The notes beneath the pieces were generated by a model. It saw only the letters and a list, made by a program, of their open reading frames with translations, was not told the DNA's origin and did not search any database. A DNA stretch of 64,000 nt from CALNXN01 sp942490645 (GTDB lineage: Bacteria > Pseudomonadota > Alphaproteobacteria > Rhodobacterales > Rhodobacteraceae), in NCBI GenBank assembly GCA_942490645.1, contig CALNXN010000011.1, positions 124,001 to 188,000 of the forward strand, given 5' to 3'. Shown here in pieces: positions 49,643 through 58,293 of the stretch (the stretch's first letter is position 1; the number at the start of each line of letters is the position of its first letter). A program made the position numbers and the translations under genes.

Positions 49643-50347
49643 TCAGGCCGCTTCTCGCGGTGGAATCTGACGCCCTTTGGCGACGGCGGGTCGGGCCAGA
49701 AATCGATCCAGATAAGCGATCGTATTGGGGTGTGCGTCCCAGTTGACGGCCTCTTTCGCGCCATAGAAGTCCAGTGCGGCGAGCCATGGCCCGATTGCGA
49801 TATCTGCGATTGAATAGTCGCCCGCGATCCACTCCTGACCGTCCAGAGCATTTTCCAGCACGGACAAAAGGCGCTTGGATTCGTCCACATATCGCTGTTG
49901 CGGGCGCTTGTCCTCCCATTGCGACCCGGCGAACTTCCAAAAGAACCCCATCTGCCCGAACATCGGGCCGAGCCCGCCCATCTGGAACATGACCCATTGG
50001 ATTACGCGGGCTTTTTCGGTTGCGTTGCTGCCCATGAGTTGGCCTGATTTTTCGGCCAGATAAATCAGAATGGCACCGCTTTCAAAGAGCATGACAGGCC
50101 CGCCATCGGGCCCGTTGGGGTCGATGATAGCGGGGATTTTGTTATTGGGGTTGAGAGACAGAAAAGCCGGGCTTTTTACGTCAGCATCCGACAATGTCAC
50201 GGTGTGCGCCTCATAGGGGATTCCCAGCTCTTCCAGGGCAATGGACACCTTGACACCGTTGGGTGTCGGGAAGGAGTAGAGTTGCAGAACCGAAGGGTCT
50301 TTGGCCGGCCATTTTTCGTTGATCTTGTAACTGGTCACGTCGCCCAT
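49643..50347 (-). CDS. Glutathione S-transferase family protein (YghU-like)
   Basis: A 234-residue GST. The N-terminal thioredoxin-like domain has LQLYSFPTPNGVKVSIALEE and the glutathione-binding NKIPAIIDPNGPDGG and ESGAILIYLAEK (Glu-Ser). The helical C-terminal domain contains the YIADIAIGPWL-like N-cap (SIADIAIGPWLAALDFYG). Layout and the T-P-N-G loop fit YghU/YfcG-type disulfide-bond oxidoreductases rather than detoxifying GSTs. ATG 50347 follows AAGGAG at 7 bases. Confidence 0.92.
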   Translation of the reverse strand: MGDVTSYKINEKWPAKDPSVLQLYSFPTPNGVKVSIALEELGIPYEAHTVTLSDADVKSPAFLSLNPNNKIPAIIDPNGPDGGPVMLFESGAILIYLAEKSGQLMGSNATEKARVIQWVMFQMGGLGPMFGQMGFFWKFAGSQWEDKRPQQRYVDESKRLLSVLENALDGQEWIAGDYSIADIAIGPWLAALDFYGAKEAVNWDAHPNTIAYLDRFLARPAVAKGRQIPPREAA

Positions 50348-50497
50348 CCATTTTCTCCTTGGTTTGGTGATGTTTCGCACCTAGGTGCTTTTCCCCGTAA
50401 ATACAGGCTTTGTTGCGCGCAGACTTGTGTTAACCAATGCACAGACGGCAGGCTAACGTGTGAACTGTCGCGTGTAACTTAGTGCAAGGGAACTAAA

Positions 50498-50899
50498 ATG
50501 ATTAGCGAATTCAAAGACTTCATCGCCAAGGGCAATGTCATGGACATGGCCGTCGGTATCATTATTGGTGCAGCGTTCACCGCGATTGTGACATCGTTGG
50601 TAGATGATCTGATCAATCCGATCATTGGTTTGTTCATGGGCGGCGTGGATTTTTCAGCTATGGGTATCGCGTTGGGCGAGGGTGAAGCTGCGGGAATTTT
50701 TGCATATGGCAATTTCATCATGGCATTGATCAACTTCCTGATCATCGCATGGGTTGTGTTCTTGCTGGTCAAGATGGTCAATCGGGTGAAGGACTCTGCG
50801 ACCGCCGCAGAAGAGCCGGCACCGGAAGCGCCTGCTGGCCCGACGCAAGAGGAGCTGCTTGTGGAGATTCGCGACGCACTGAAAGCCGGCCGTGGATAA
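50498..50899 (+). CDS. mscL: Large-conductance mechanosensitive channel
   Basis: A 133-residue inner membrane channel that opens under hypo-osmotic stress. It starts with the amphipathic helix MISEFKDFIAKGNVMDMAVG, followed by the pore helix TM1 (GIIIGAAFTAIVTSLVDDLINPIIG), a short periplasmic loop, TM2 (NFIMALINFLIIAWVVFLLVKMVNR) and a cytoplasmic helix (EELLVEIRDAL). The periplasmic loop is typical in length. AAGGGA lies before the ATG. It converges with ald. Confidence 0.96.
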   Translation: MISEFKDFIAKGNVMDMAVGIIIGAAFTAIVTSLVDDLINPIIGLFMGGVDFSAMGIALGEGEAAGIFAYGNFIMALINFLIIAWVVFLLVKMVNRVKDSATAAEEPAPEAPAGPTQEELLVEIRDALKAGRG

Positions 50900-50905
50900 A
50901 AGAAT

Positions 50906-50992
50906 TCCCGCCACGATGTGGCGGGATTGCCTTCGGCGAAGGTATTTTCGGCGAGAGGAAAAGGGGGCGCTCCGGGCGGCCCCTTTCTTTTT
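50906..50992. terminator. Tandem hairpins between convergent mscL and ald
   Basis: First hairpin: TCCCGCCAC-GAT-GTGGCGGGA (50906-50926, perfect 9 bp). Second: AAAGGGG (50960-50966) with CCCCTTT (50980-50986), followed by CTTTTT. The second should terminate mscL, and with its T-rich complement also ald. Confidence 0.8.
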
Positions 50993-50995
50993 GCG

Positions 50996-52114
50996 CTACT
51001 GTTTGACGGCCACGCTGGGCGAAACAACATCGATACCGAGCGCCTTGCCGACCGCGTAGTACGTCAGTTGGCCGGCGTGTACATTCAGGCCTGCCATCAG
51101 GTGCGCGTCGTCAATGCAGGCTTGTTTCCAGCCTTTGTCCGCCAGTGCGAGCATGAAGGGCATTGTCGCATTCCCGAGCGCGATCGTGGAAGTGCGCGCC
51201 ACAGCGCCTGGCATATTTGCCACGCAGTAGTGCATGATGCCGTCCACGTCATAGATCGGATCCTGGTGGGTGGTGGCGCGTGATGTCTCGAAACAGCCGC
51301 CCTGATCAATGGCCACATCCACGAGGGCCGCGCCTGGCTTGAGGTCCGACAGCTGCGCACGGCTGATCAGTTTTGGTGCCGCGGCACCCGGAATAAGAAC
51401 AGCACCGATGATCATGTCGGCGGCTTGGGCCAGTTCTATGGTGTTGCCTGCGCTTGCGTAGCTGGTTTTGAAGGTGCCGCCAAAGGCATCGTCGAGATAA
51501 CGCAACCGTTGCAGCGAACGATCCAGCACCGTCACATCCGCGCCCATGCCAGCCGCGATGCGCGCGGCATGTGTGCCCACAACACCGCCGCCGATCACGA
51601 CGACCCGCGCAGGCCCGACGCCCGGCACGCCGCCCATCAGAACGCCGCGACCGCCGTTGGCTTTTTGCAGCGTCCATGCGCCGACTTGTGGAGCCAGACG
51701 CCCAGCCACTTCGGACATCGGGGCCAGCAGGGGCAGGCCACCGTTGGCGTCTGTCACGGTTTCATAGGCGATGGCGGTGCAGCCTGAGGCCAGCAGATCC
51801 TTGGTCTGTTCAGGATCGGGGGCAAGGTGCAAATAGGTAAACAACAACTGCCCGTCGCGCAGCATCTTACGCTCGCCGGGTTGGGGTTCCTTGACCTTCA
51901 CGATCATGTCGGCTTGGGCAAATATCTCTGCCGGTGTTGCGATGATCTGCGCGCCGGCTTCAATGTAGGCGCTGTCTTCGAACCCTGCGCCTGTGCCAGC
52001 GTTCGTCTCGATCAGGACTGTGTGACCATGTGCTACGGCCTCGCGGGCGGCGTTGGGCGTCATGCCGACGCGAAATTCCTGCGGTTTGATCTCTTTTGGG
52101 CAACCGATTTTCAT
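50996..52114 (-). CDS. ald: Alanine dehydrogenase
   Basis: A 372-residue NAD-dependent enzyme interconverting L-alanine and pyruvate plus ammonia. MKIGCPKEIKPQEFRVGMTP is the family start, with Lys and His of the active site in VKVKEPQP and YLHLAPDP, and the Rossmann motif VVIGGGVVGTHAARIA. It can regenerate the pyruvate used by Tpa and release the taurine amino group as ammonium, as known in taurine-degrading roseobacters. It is divergent from an Lrp/AsnC gene that probably controls it. SD: GGAGA lies 7 bases upstream. Confidence 0.96.
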   Translation of the reverse strand: MKIGCPKEIKPQEFRVGMTPNAAREAVAHGHTVLIETNAGTGAGFEDSAYIEAGAQIIATPAEIFAQADMIVKVKEPQPGERKMLRDGQLLFTYLHLAPDPEQTKDLLASGCTAIAYETVTDANGGLPLLAPMSEVAGRLAPQVGAWTLQKANGGRGVLMGGVPGVGPARVVVIGGGVVGTHAARIAAGMGADVTVLDRSLQRLRYLDDAFGGTFKTSYASAGNTIELAQAADMIIGAVLIPGAAAPKLISRAQLSDLKPGAALVDVAIDQGGCFETSRATTHQDPIYDVDGIMHYCVANMPGAVARTSTIALGNATMPFMLALADKGWKQACIDDAHLMAGLNVHAGQLTYYAVGKALGIDVVSPSVAVKQ

Positions 52115-52248
52115 GAGGTGTCTCCTTCTCCCTGCTCACCGCATATGCGAAAATTGTTGCAAGGGGGCGCTAAAGATACCTCGTCATTGGGGGCCTTTTT
52201 CGAATAGTCTGCCGTAAAGATCAATTTTGACGACAGAAAAGTGCGACC

Positions 52249-52707
52249 ATGACCCTTGATGCGACAGATCGACGGATTCTCAAGACCCTTCAGCGCAAAG
52301 GGCGAATGTCCAATGCCGACCTGAGCGAGCAGGTACATCTGTCCGCGTCCGCCTGCCACCGCCGGGTGAGCCGGTTGGAAGCTGATGGTTATATCAAAGA
52401 GTATGTTGCGTTGCTGGACGCGCGTAAATTGGGTGTGTCGACCACGGTTTTCGTGGAAATCACGCTGCAAGGTCAGGCTGATGAGGTGTTGGACGCGTTT
52501 GAAAAAGCAGTCGCACGGATACCTGACGTTCTGGAGTGTCATTTGATGGCGGGTTCGGCTGATTACCTCCTGAAGGTGGTTGCCGAAAACACCGACGATT
52601 TCGCGCGTATCCACCGCCAGCATCTGGCGCGATTGCCGGGGGTGGGGCAGATGCAATCGTCATTTGCGCTGCGTACGGTGTTCAAGACGACTGCGTTGCC
52701 GGTATGA
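52249..52707 (+). CDS. Lrp/AsnC-family regulator, probable AldR
   Basis: A 152-residue feast/famine regulator. The N-terminal HTH (DATDRRILKTLQRKGRMSNADLSEQVHLSASACHRRVSRLE reads through it) is followed by the RAM domain (FVEITLQGQADEVLDAFEKAV and ECHLMAGSADYLLKVVAENTDDF) that binds amino acids. It is divergent from ald with a 134-base gap, the usual arrangement for an alanine-responsive activator. Its stop overlaps the start of the GMC gene (ATGA), so the two are translated together. Confidence 0.9.
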   Translation: MTLDATDRRILKTLQRKGRMSNADLSEQVHLSASACHRRVSRLEADGYIKEYVALLDARKLGVSTTVFVEITLQGQADEVLDAFEKAVARIPDVLECHLMAGSADYLLKVVAENTDDFARIHRQHLARLPGVGQMQSSFALRTVFKTTALPV

Positions 52708-54287
52708 CGGGCGATTGGGATTACATCATCGTGGGTGCAGGTTCGGCCGGTTGTGTTATGGCCAAACGGCTGAGCGAGGCAGGGCGGCGCGTGCTGGTGT
52801 TGGAGGCTGGCGGGCGCGACAATTATCATTGGGTGCATATTCCGATGGGGTATCTTTATTGCATCGGCAATCCGCGCACGGATTGGATGTATCGCACCGC
52901 CTCCGAACCGGGTTTGGGCGGGCGCAGTCTGCTGTACCCGCGCGGCAAGGTTTTGGGCGGGTGTTCGTCGATCAACGGGATGCTTTATCTGCGCGGGCAG
53001 GCGGCGGATTATGACGGCTGGCGTCAGGCAGGGTTGACAGGATGGGGTTGGGACGATGTCTTGCCCTATTTCAAGAAGTCTGAAGACTACGTGGATGGAC
53101 CATCGGAAACGCATGGCGTGGGCGGTGAATGGCGTGTTGAAAACCAGCGTTTGCACTGGGATGTTCTGGATCATTGGCGCGATGCGGCGGTGGCTTGGGG
53201 GTTGGATGCCGTTACCGATTTCAACACGGGCGACAATGAGGGCGTCGGGTATTTCCGGGTGAACCAGCGTGCGGGCTGGCGCATGAACACGGCCAAGGCG
53301 TTCTTGCGCACGGCCACCGGGCCAAGGTTGAAGGTGGTCACCCAAGCGCACACGCGTCGCCTTCTGGTCGAGCAAGGGCGCGCTGTCGGCGTTGAATACA
53401 GCAAAGGTGGCGAGGTATGCACGGCACGTGCGAGTGCAGAGGTCATCTTGTGTGCCGGTGCCGTGAACAGCCCGCAGATTTTGCAACTGTCCGGGTTTGG
53501 TCCGGGGGCGCACCTGCGGGACATGGGCATTGAGGTTATGCGCGATATGCCACAGATCGGCGCGCATTTGCAGGATCATCTGCAACTGCGCTGCGCGTGG
53601 CGGCTGACCGGGGCGCATACGCTGAACACATTGGCCAACTCGCGGGTCGGGCAAGCGCGGATTGGGTTGGAATACTTGTTGAAACGGTCTGGGCCGATGT
53701 CGATGGCACCGAGTCAGTTGGGGGCGTTTTCCAAGTCGCGCGATGGGTTGGCAACGCCGGACCTAGAGTACCATGTGCAACCTTTGTCACTGAATGCCTT
53801 TGGTGAGCCGCTTGATGCGTTTCCTGCGATTACCGCGAGTGTGTGTAACCTAAGACCAGAAAGCCGCGGTACGGTGCGTCTGGCCAGTGCAGACCCACAG
53901 GATGCACCCGTCATTGCACCAAATTACCTCTCCACCGAAGGCGACAGGCGGGTGGCGGTGGATGCGATTCGGCAGGCGCGTGCAATCATGGGACAAGCGC
54001 CAATGCAGAGGTATGACCCGCAGGAAATTCGCCCAGGATCAGGGGAGAGTGACGCGGAGCTGGAGCAGGCGGCGGGTGCGATTGGCACGACCATTTTTCA
54101 TCCGACCTGTACGGTGCGGATGGGCGCGCAAGACACAGCACCGCTAGACAGTCAGATGCGGCTGCGCGGTCTGGATGGGCTGCGCGTGGTGGATGCATCG
54201 GCGATGCCGTCCATTACGAGCGGGAACACCAACGCGCCAACCATCATGATGGCTGAAAAGGCCAGCGACATGGTGCTGGCGACTTAG
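52704..54287 (+). CDS. GMC-family FAD-dependent dehydrogenase (choline/alcohol dehydrogenase-like)
   Basis: A 527-residue GMC oxidoreductase. The FAD motif is IIVGAGSAGCVMAKRLSE with a downstream LEAGG, the GMC signature 1 is YPRGKVLGGCSSINGMLYLRG, signature 2 GAVNSPQILQLSG, the catalytic His is in FHPTCTVRMG, and the end reads NTNAPTIMMAEKASDM. Choline dehydrogenase (BetA) and aliphatic alcohol dehydrogenases are the closest types; no betaine genes are adjacent, so the substrate is open. It overlaps the Lrp regulator by 4 bases, which is uncommon for BetA. Confidence 0.9.
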   Translation: MTGDWDYIIVGAGSAGCVMAKRLSEAGRRVLVLEAGGRDNYHWVHIPMGYLYCIGNPRTDWMYRTASEPGLGGRSLLYPRGKVLGGCSSINGMLYLRGQAADYDGWRQAGLTGWGWDDVLPYFKKSEDYVDGPSETHGVGGEWRVENQRLHWDVLDHWRDAAVAWGLDAVTDFNTGDNEGVGYFRVNQRAGWRMNTAKAFLRTATGPRLKVVTQAHTRRLLVEQGRAVGVEYSKGGEVCTARASAEVILCAGAVNSPQILQLSGFGPGAHLRDMGIEVMRDMPQIGAHLQDHLQLRCAWRLTGAHTLNTLANSRVGQARIGLEYLLKRSGPMSMAPSQLGAFSKSRDGLATPDLEYHVQPLSLNAFGEPLDAFPAITASVCNLRPESRGTVRLASADPQDAPVIAPNYLSTEGDRRVAVDAIRQARAIMGQAPMQRYDPQEIRPGSGESDAELEQAAGAIGTTIFHPTCTVRMGAQDTAPLDSQMRLRGLDGLRVVDASAMPSITSGNTNAPTIMMAEKASDMVLAT

Positions 54288-54305
54288 TGCAGCGTAATTT
54301 TCCGG

Positions 54306-55274
54306 TCAGGACAGAATGAACGGGTCAGCGGCGATAAAGTCGAACTGGTCGGCCAGATAGTCGGTTGTTTCTGTCGGGATCGGCTGCGATGCAAGCTGTC
54401 CAGACAAAAGCGGTTGGGCCGTATCACCTCCCGCGATGGTGTCGAAAAACACTTGGGCAACCGCGTTCAGTTCGACCTGCTCTGCCGGAGTGCGCAGCGA
54501 GAATTCATCCCATGCGCCCCATTCCGTACCGTCGTGGGCTCGAATTTCAAGGTCCGCCTGTTGTCCAGGCGACTGCGTGATGGCCGTCAGCACAGCAAGT
54601 TCGGACGGGGCGAGTTGCAAACCAGCGCCGGGTGTCACTGTCTGGCCGTTCACTGTCAGGGTAAATCCGGCATCGTCGCCACGGATCTGGAACATGACGG
54701 CGTCGTCCTGATCTGCATCCGAAAAGGTCATGAAGCTGCCGATGGCTTGCGACTGATTTGGTGCCAGCAGCACGAAAGGCATATTGACGACGGGTGCCGT
54801 ATTGGTTGGGCCGGGCAGATCAAGCTGCACGTCCGCGCTGGTGCGTGCGAAATTCTGGGTAACCATGACGGCGTTCCAGCCGTTGTAGTTGCCGACCTCG
54901 ATGCCGATGCCGATCACTTCGAAATTGGCATTCAGGATATTGGCGCGGTGACCGGGGCTGTTCATCAGAGCGGTGTGGAGATTGGCCACGTCATCTTCGA
55001 GACCGGGCGCACCGCGTTCGCTTTGCCATGCGATATTTTCACCCCATGTCCAGCTGCCCGAAAATGTGAAGCCCGCGTCTTCCATCCGCTCACCCGCAGA
55101 AGACCCGCCATCGCCGGTGTGCGAGAAGACATCTGCGTCCAGCATCCAGTCGCTATGGACTTCGGCGCTTTCGTTGAGGCGCAATTCAAGTGTCACAGGG
55201 TCCAGGCCCCGCGACGTGCGTTCATCATTGATGAGGTCCAGCATCAAACGTTCAAGGTCACTCGCTTGGGACAC
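54306..55274 (-). CDS. CAP (SCP-like) domain protein, probably secreted
   Basis: A 322-residue protein. Residues 1-150 form a CAP domain: LINDERTSRGLDPVTL, AEVHSDWML with the first His, FSHTGDGG with the second His, WGENIAW, and NSPGHRANILNANF. The C-terminal 170 residues are acidic, beta-rich and cadherin-like (SFMTFSDADQDDAVMFQI, then LEIRAHDGTEWGAWDEF). No signal peptide is present, so export by a type I system through the C-terminal acidic end is plausible, as for many Rhodobacteraceae proteins. The start is GTG 55274 with AGGAG 6 bases upstream; an ATG at 55279 is out of frame. Confidence 0.87.
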   Translation of the reverse strand: MSQASDLERLMLDLINDERTSRGLDPVTLELRLNESAEVHSDWMLDADVFSHTGDGGSSAGERMEDAGFTFSGSWTWGENIAWQSERGAPGLEDDVANLHTALMNSPGHRANILNANFEVIGIGIEVGNYNGWNAVMVTQNFARTSADVQLDLPGPTNTAPVVNMPFVLLAPNQSQAIGSFMTFSDADQDDAVMFQIRGDDAGFTLTVNGQTVTPGAGLQLAPSELAVLTAITQSPGQQADLEIRAHDGTEWGAWDEFSLRTPAEQVELNAVAQVFFDTIAGGDTAQPLLSGQLASQPIPTETTDYLADQFDFIAADPFILS

Positions 55275-55732
55275 ACCATTCTCCTAATTGGGCAATTCAA
55301 TCCGCAACGGCAGCTACAGAAGGATTTCTGGTATGACATTGTGTGGTTAATTGTGGCGTACTCTGGGCTGAATAACGCCCAAATACAGGACGGGTGCGTA
55401 CAAACTTCGATATTCGACGAAGGATTGCGGCGGGAATGTGGCGCATGTTAGCGAACTGTAATCAATCAGTTTTCTCTGGGTTGATTGTTCACGGCCACAG
55501 CCGCGCGGTTAAATCAAATCCTTTGAACATCGGCACAGCGGTGGCCCGCGTTGGGTGCTGATTCTGTACATGTTCCGTGGGTCAAGCGCACCCTTCGAAT
55601 TTGGTTAAAACTCTTTGATTCTGGAGTGCCAAGACCAACGCGCATCTCGAGAGCGGCGGCAAAAAAGAAACCCCCGCCGGTTTGCACCATGCGGGGGTTC
55701 TTTTTTTGTCAGCCTGTCGCGGCGGGGGTGAC
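55275..55732. other. Intergenic region between the CAP gene and rpsU
   Basis: In these 458 bases I see no convincing gene. The only clear element is the strong terminator at 55661-55708. The left part carries AT-rich stretches (TGTGGTTAATTGTGG, CAATCAGTTTTC) that may hold the promoter of the CAP gene. Confidence 0.5.
55661..55708 (-). terminator. Terminator of rpsU
   Basis: AACCCCCGC (55669-55677) pairs with GCGGGGGTT (55691-55699); A-runs and T-runs on both flanks extend the stem. On the minus strand it is followed by TTTTTT, about 25-30 bases after the rpsU stop. It could act in both directions. Confidence 0.9.
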
Positions 55733-55939
55733 TTACATCATCCCTTCGCGTTGGGCTTTCTTGCGTGCCAGTTTACGGGCACGGCGGATCGCTTCAGCTT
55801 TCTCGCGCGCTTTTTTCTCGGACGGCTTCTCGAAATGTTGCTTGAGCTTCATTTCACGGAAGACGCCTTCACGCTGCAGCTTTTTCTTCAGGGCACGAAG
55901 CGCCTGATCGACGTTGTTGTCGCGAACACTAACCTGCAT
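55733..55939 (-). CDS. rpsU: 30S ribosomal protein S21
   Basis: A 68-residue basic protein with the complete S21 sequence pattern: MQVSVRDNNVDQALRALKKK, then REGVFREMKLKQHFEKPSEKK and a Lys/Arg-rich helix RARKLARKKAQRE. S21 assists initiation at the 3' end of 16S rRNA near the anti-SD. It is monocistronic here, with a strong terminator downstream. SD: AAGGTGG lies about 8 bases before the ATG at 55939. Confidence 0.97.
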   Translation of the reverse strand: MQVSVRDNNVDQALRALKKKLQREGVFREMKLKQHFEKPSEKKAREKAEAIRRARKLARKKAQREGMM

Positions 55940-56175
55940 GTGGTTTTCACCACCTTTCTAATTTGAGTTGCAAGGATTTGCAGGAAGTGGCCGTATAGCA
56001 AGGCTATTATGCTTTGTCTACTGTTTCGGCTCCGCAATTTTCTGGGATCGCGGCGGATCGCCACGGGAAACCGGCGCGGGGTGGCCACAGCGCCAAATGA
56101 ATATAGTTTAGCCAATAACATCGGTTTGGGCCTAGACCGAGGCCAGCGTTGAAACCCCGAAATGGAGGACGTGCG

Positions 56176-56874
56176 ATGACCATCACTTATGAAGACGCCA
56201 AGACGCAGCTTTTGGATGCCATATTGCTGCATGTGCCGTTTGATGGCTGGTCTGAGGCCGCGTTCAAGGCGGCGTTGTCGGATACGGGGATAGACGCCGA
56301 CCTTGGGCGCGCGATCTGCCCACGCGGGGCACTGGATCTGGCAGTCGCTTTTCACAAGGCGGGCGATGCAGCGATGATCGAACGGCTGCAATCAGAAGAC
56401 CTGTCGGCGCTGAAGTTTCGTGACAAGATCGCAGCCGCGGTGCGGTTCCGACTGGAGGCGGCGAGTGACAAGGAAGCCGTGCGGCGCGGATCCACGCTCT
56501 TTGCTCTGCCCATGCACGCAGGCGAAGGTGCCAAGCTGATCTGGGGCACCTGTGACGCGATCTGGACGGCGCTGGGCGACACATCTGAGGATGTGAACTG
56601 GTACACGAAACGCGCGACGTTGGCGGGTGTTTATTCGTCAACGGTCCTGTTCTGGTTGGGCGATCAGAGCGATGGCCACATGGCCACATGGGAGTTCCTC
56701 GATCGCCGGATCGAAAACGTGATGCAGATTGAAAAGGTGAAAGCCAAGGTGCGCGAAAGCCCTGTTCTCAGCCGGTTGATGGCGGGGCCAAACTGGGTGC
56801 TGGGGCAGATCAAGGCGCCGAAGTCGACTTCACGTGATGACCTGCCGGGGCGTTGGACCCCACCTAGCGGCTAA
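56176..56874 (+). CDS. COQ9 family ubiquinone biosynthesis protein
   Basis: A 232-residue protein of the COQ9 family. The N-terminus (ITYEDAKTQLLDAILLHVPFDGWSEAAFKAAL) is TetR-like in fold, and the C-terminal part has VNWYTKRATLAGVYSSTVLFWLGDQS and TWEFLDRRIENVMQIEK, the lipid-binding amphipathic helix region. In mitochondria COQ9 presents lipid intermediates to the hydroxylase COQ7; alphaproteobacterial members are thought to help ubiquinone synthesis. ATG 56176 follows GGAGG at 8 bases. Its TAA overlaps the stop of the convergent small membrane protein. Confidence 0.92.
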   Translation: MTITYEDAKTQLLDAILLHVPFDGWSEAAFKAALSDTGIDADLGRAICPRGALDLAVAFHKAGDAAMIERLQSEDLSALKFRDKIAAAVRFRLEAASDKEAVRRGSTLFALPMHAGEGAKLIWGTCDAIWTALGDTSEDVNWYTKRATLAGVYSSTVLFWLGDQSDGHMATWEFLDRRIENVMQIEKVKAKVRESPVLSRLMAGPNWVLGQIKAPKSTSRDDLPGRWTPPSG

Positions 56875-57215
56875 AAGACCACCAGCTGTGTTGCAACATG
56901 GAGCCCCACGACCATGAGGTTGGCGATGACAACAGTGTGCGCAATGCCCACAACCGCGACCGTCTTGGCCTTGTAGAGTATTCGCAGCGGAAAAAGCGTG
57001 AGCCCGATTTGTGCGGCAATATCAGGCGCGCCCAACGCCGTACGGCCCATCGCATAGAGGTTGATCAAGCCGATGGCCAGATACACACAGTCCAGAATGC
57101 GCCGCGTGGGGGCGTCGATCCCGTAAGCTGACGCCATACCGGGTGTGTCGCGCCAAAGCGCCCACACGACGGCAAACATGACAGCGCCGTTCACCAGATG
57201 AGACAGCATTATCAT
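56871..57215 (-). CDS. Small inner membrane protein, unknown function
   Basis: A 114-residue protein with about three or four hydrophobic segments (residues 3-20, 42-62, 85-110). I do not recognise a family. The ATG at 57215 follows AAAGGG at 10 bases; an ATG two codons later is also possible. A longer open frame to 57365 would overlap the divergent quinone oxidoreductase gene. It is divergent from that gene with a gap of about 85 bases. Confidence 0.65.
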   Translation of the reverse strand: MIMLSHLVNGAVMFAVVWALWRDTPGMASAYGIDAPTRRILDCVYLAIGLINLYAMGRTALGAPDIAAQIGLTLFPLRILYKAKTVAVVGIAHTVVIANLMVVGLHVATQLVVF

Positions 57216-57300
57216 GAGCGAGAGCCCTTTCTGATGCAGGGGCTGTTCCACTTGCGCCTTTGACTTGCTACGGATGGGACAAATCAAAGGATCAATGCAA

Positions 57301-58287
57301 ATGACACAGACAATGCGCGCCGTTGAGATCACCCAATCCGGTGGACCGGAGGTTTTGCAGGTCACTCAGCGCCCGATGCCGCAGCCCGCCCATGGGCAGG
57401 TGGTGATCAAGGTCGCCTACGCCGGCGTGAATCGTCCAGATGCGTTGCAACGCGCCGGCATGTATGCACCGCCCCCAACGGCCAGTGATTTGCCGGGCCT
57501 GGAAGCGGCGGGCGAGGTGACAGCCATCGGTGACGGCGTCTCGGGCGTGACCGTCGGCGATCAGGTCTGTGCTTTGCTACCCGGCGGCGGATATGCCGAA
57601 TACGTCGCAACACCCGCCGCACATTGCCTACCGATCCCGGAGGGCATGACGCTAAAGCAGGCGGCCTGTTTGCCGGAGACGTTTTTCACTGTCTGGTCGA
57701 ATGTGTTCATGCGCGGCGGCCTCAAGGGCGGGGAGCGGTTCTTGGTGCATGGCGGCTCATCGGGCATCGGCACCACTGCCATTCAACTGGCGCATGTCAT
57801 GGGTGCGCGGGTTTTCACGACTGCAGGGTCAGCCGAGAAATGCGAGGCTTGCGTGTCTCTCGGGGCAGAGCGGGCGATCAATTACCGCGATGAGGATTTC
57901 GTGGACGTCATGAAAGCCGAAGGCGGCGCTGATCTGATCCTTGATATGGTGGGCGGACCCTACATTCCGCGAAACTTCGATGCGCTTGCAATGGATGGTC
58001 GTCTGGTTCAGATCGCGTTTTTGCAAGGACCCAAGGTCGAATTGAATTTTGCGCCGCTGATGACCCGGCGGCTGACGATGACGGGCTCTACGCTTCGACC
58101 GCAATCGGATTTGGCCAAGGCACGTATTGCACAAGACCTGCGCGAGGCTGTCTGGCCGCTGTTGAATGCAGGCCGCGTCGCTCCTGTGATGGATCAGGAA
58201 TTTGCTCTTGGCGATGCGTCCAAGGCGCATGCACGGATGGAGAGTTCCAATCACATCGGCAAGATCGTCCTGAAAGTCACGGAGTAA
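57301..58287 (+). CDS. NAD(P)H-quinone oxidoreductase, PIG3/zeta-crystallin type
   Basis: A 328-residue MDR-superfamily reductase without catalytic zinc. The N-terminal GroES-like domain carries VAYAGVNRPDALQRAGMYAPP and LPGLEAAGEVTAIG; the Rossmann domain begins FLVHGGSSGIGTTAIQLAHVMGARV, with the coenzyme AxGSxxK segment (TAGSAEKC). It reduces quinones or conjugated enones with NADPH. AAAGG lies 10 bases before this ATG; an ATG two codons upstream (57295) is closer. The MFS gene follows at 6 bases, suggesting an operon. Confidence 0.9.
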   Translation: MTQTMRAVEITQSGGPEVLQVTQRPMPQPAHGQVVIKVAYAGVNRPDALQRAGMYAPPPTASDLPGLEAAGEVTAIGDGVSGVTVGDQVCALLPGGGYAEYVATPAAHCLPIPEGMTLKQAACLPETFFTVWSNVFMRGGLKGGERFLVHGGSSGIGTTAIQLAHVMGARVFTTAGSAEKCEACVSLGAERAINYRDEDFVDVMKAEGGADLILDMVGGPYIPRNFDALAMDGRLVQIAFLQGPKVELNFAPLMTRRLTMTGSTLRPQSDLAKARIAQDLREAVWPLLNAGRVAPVMDQEFALGDASKAHARMESSNHIGKIVLKVTE

Positions 58288-58293
58288 CACGCG

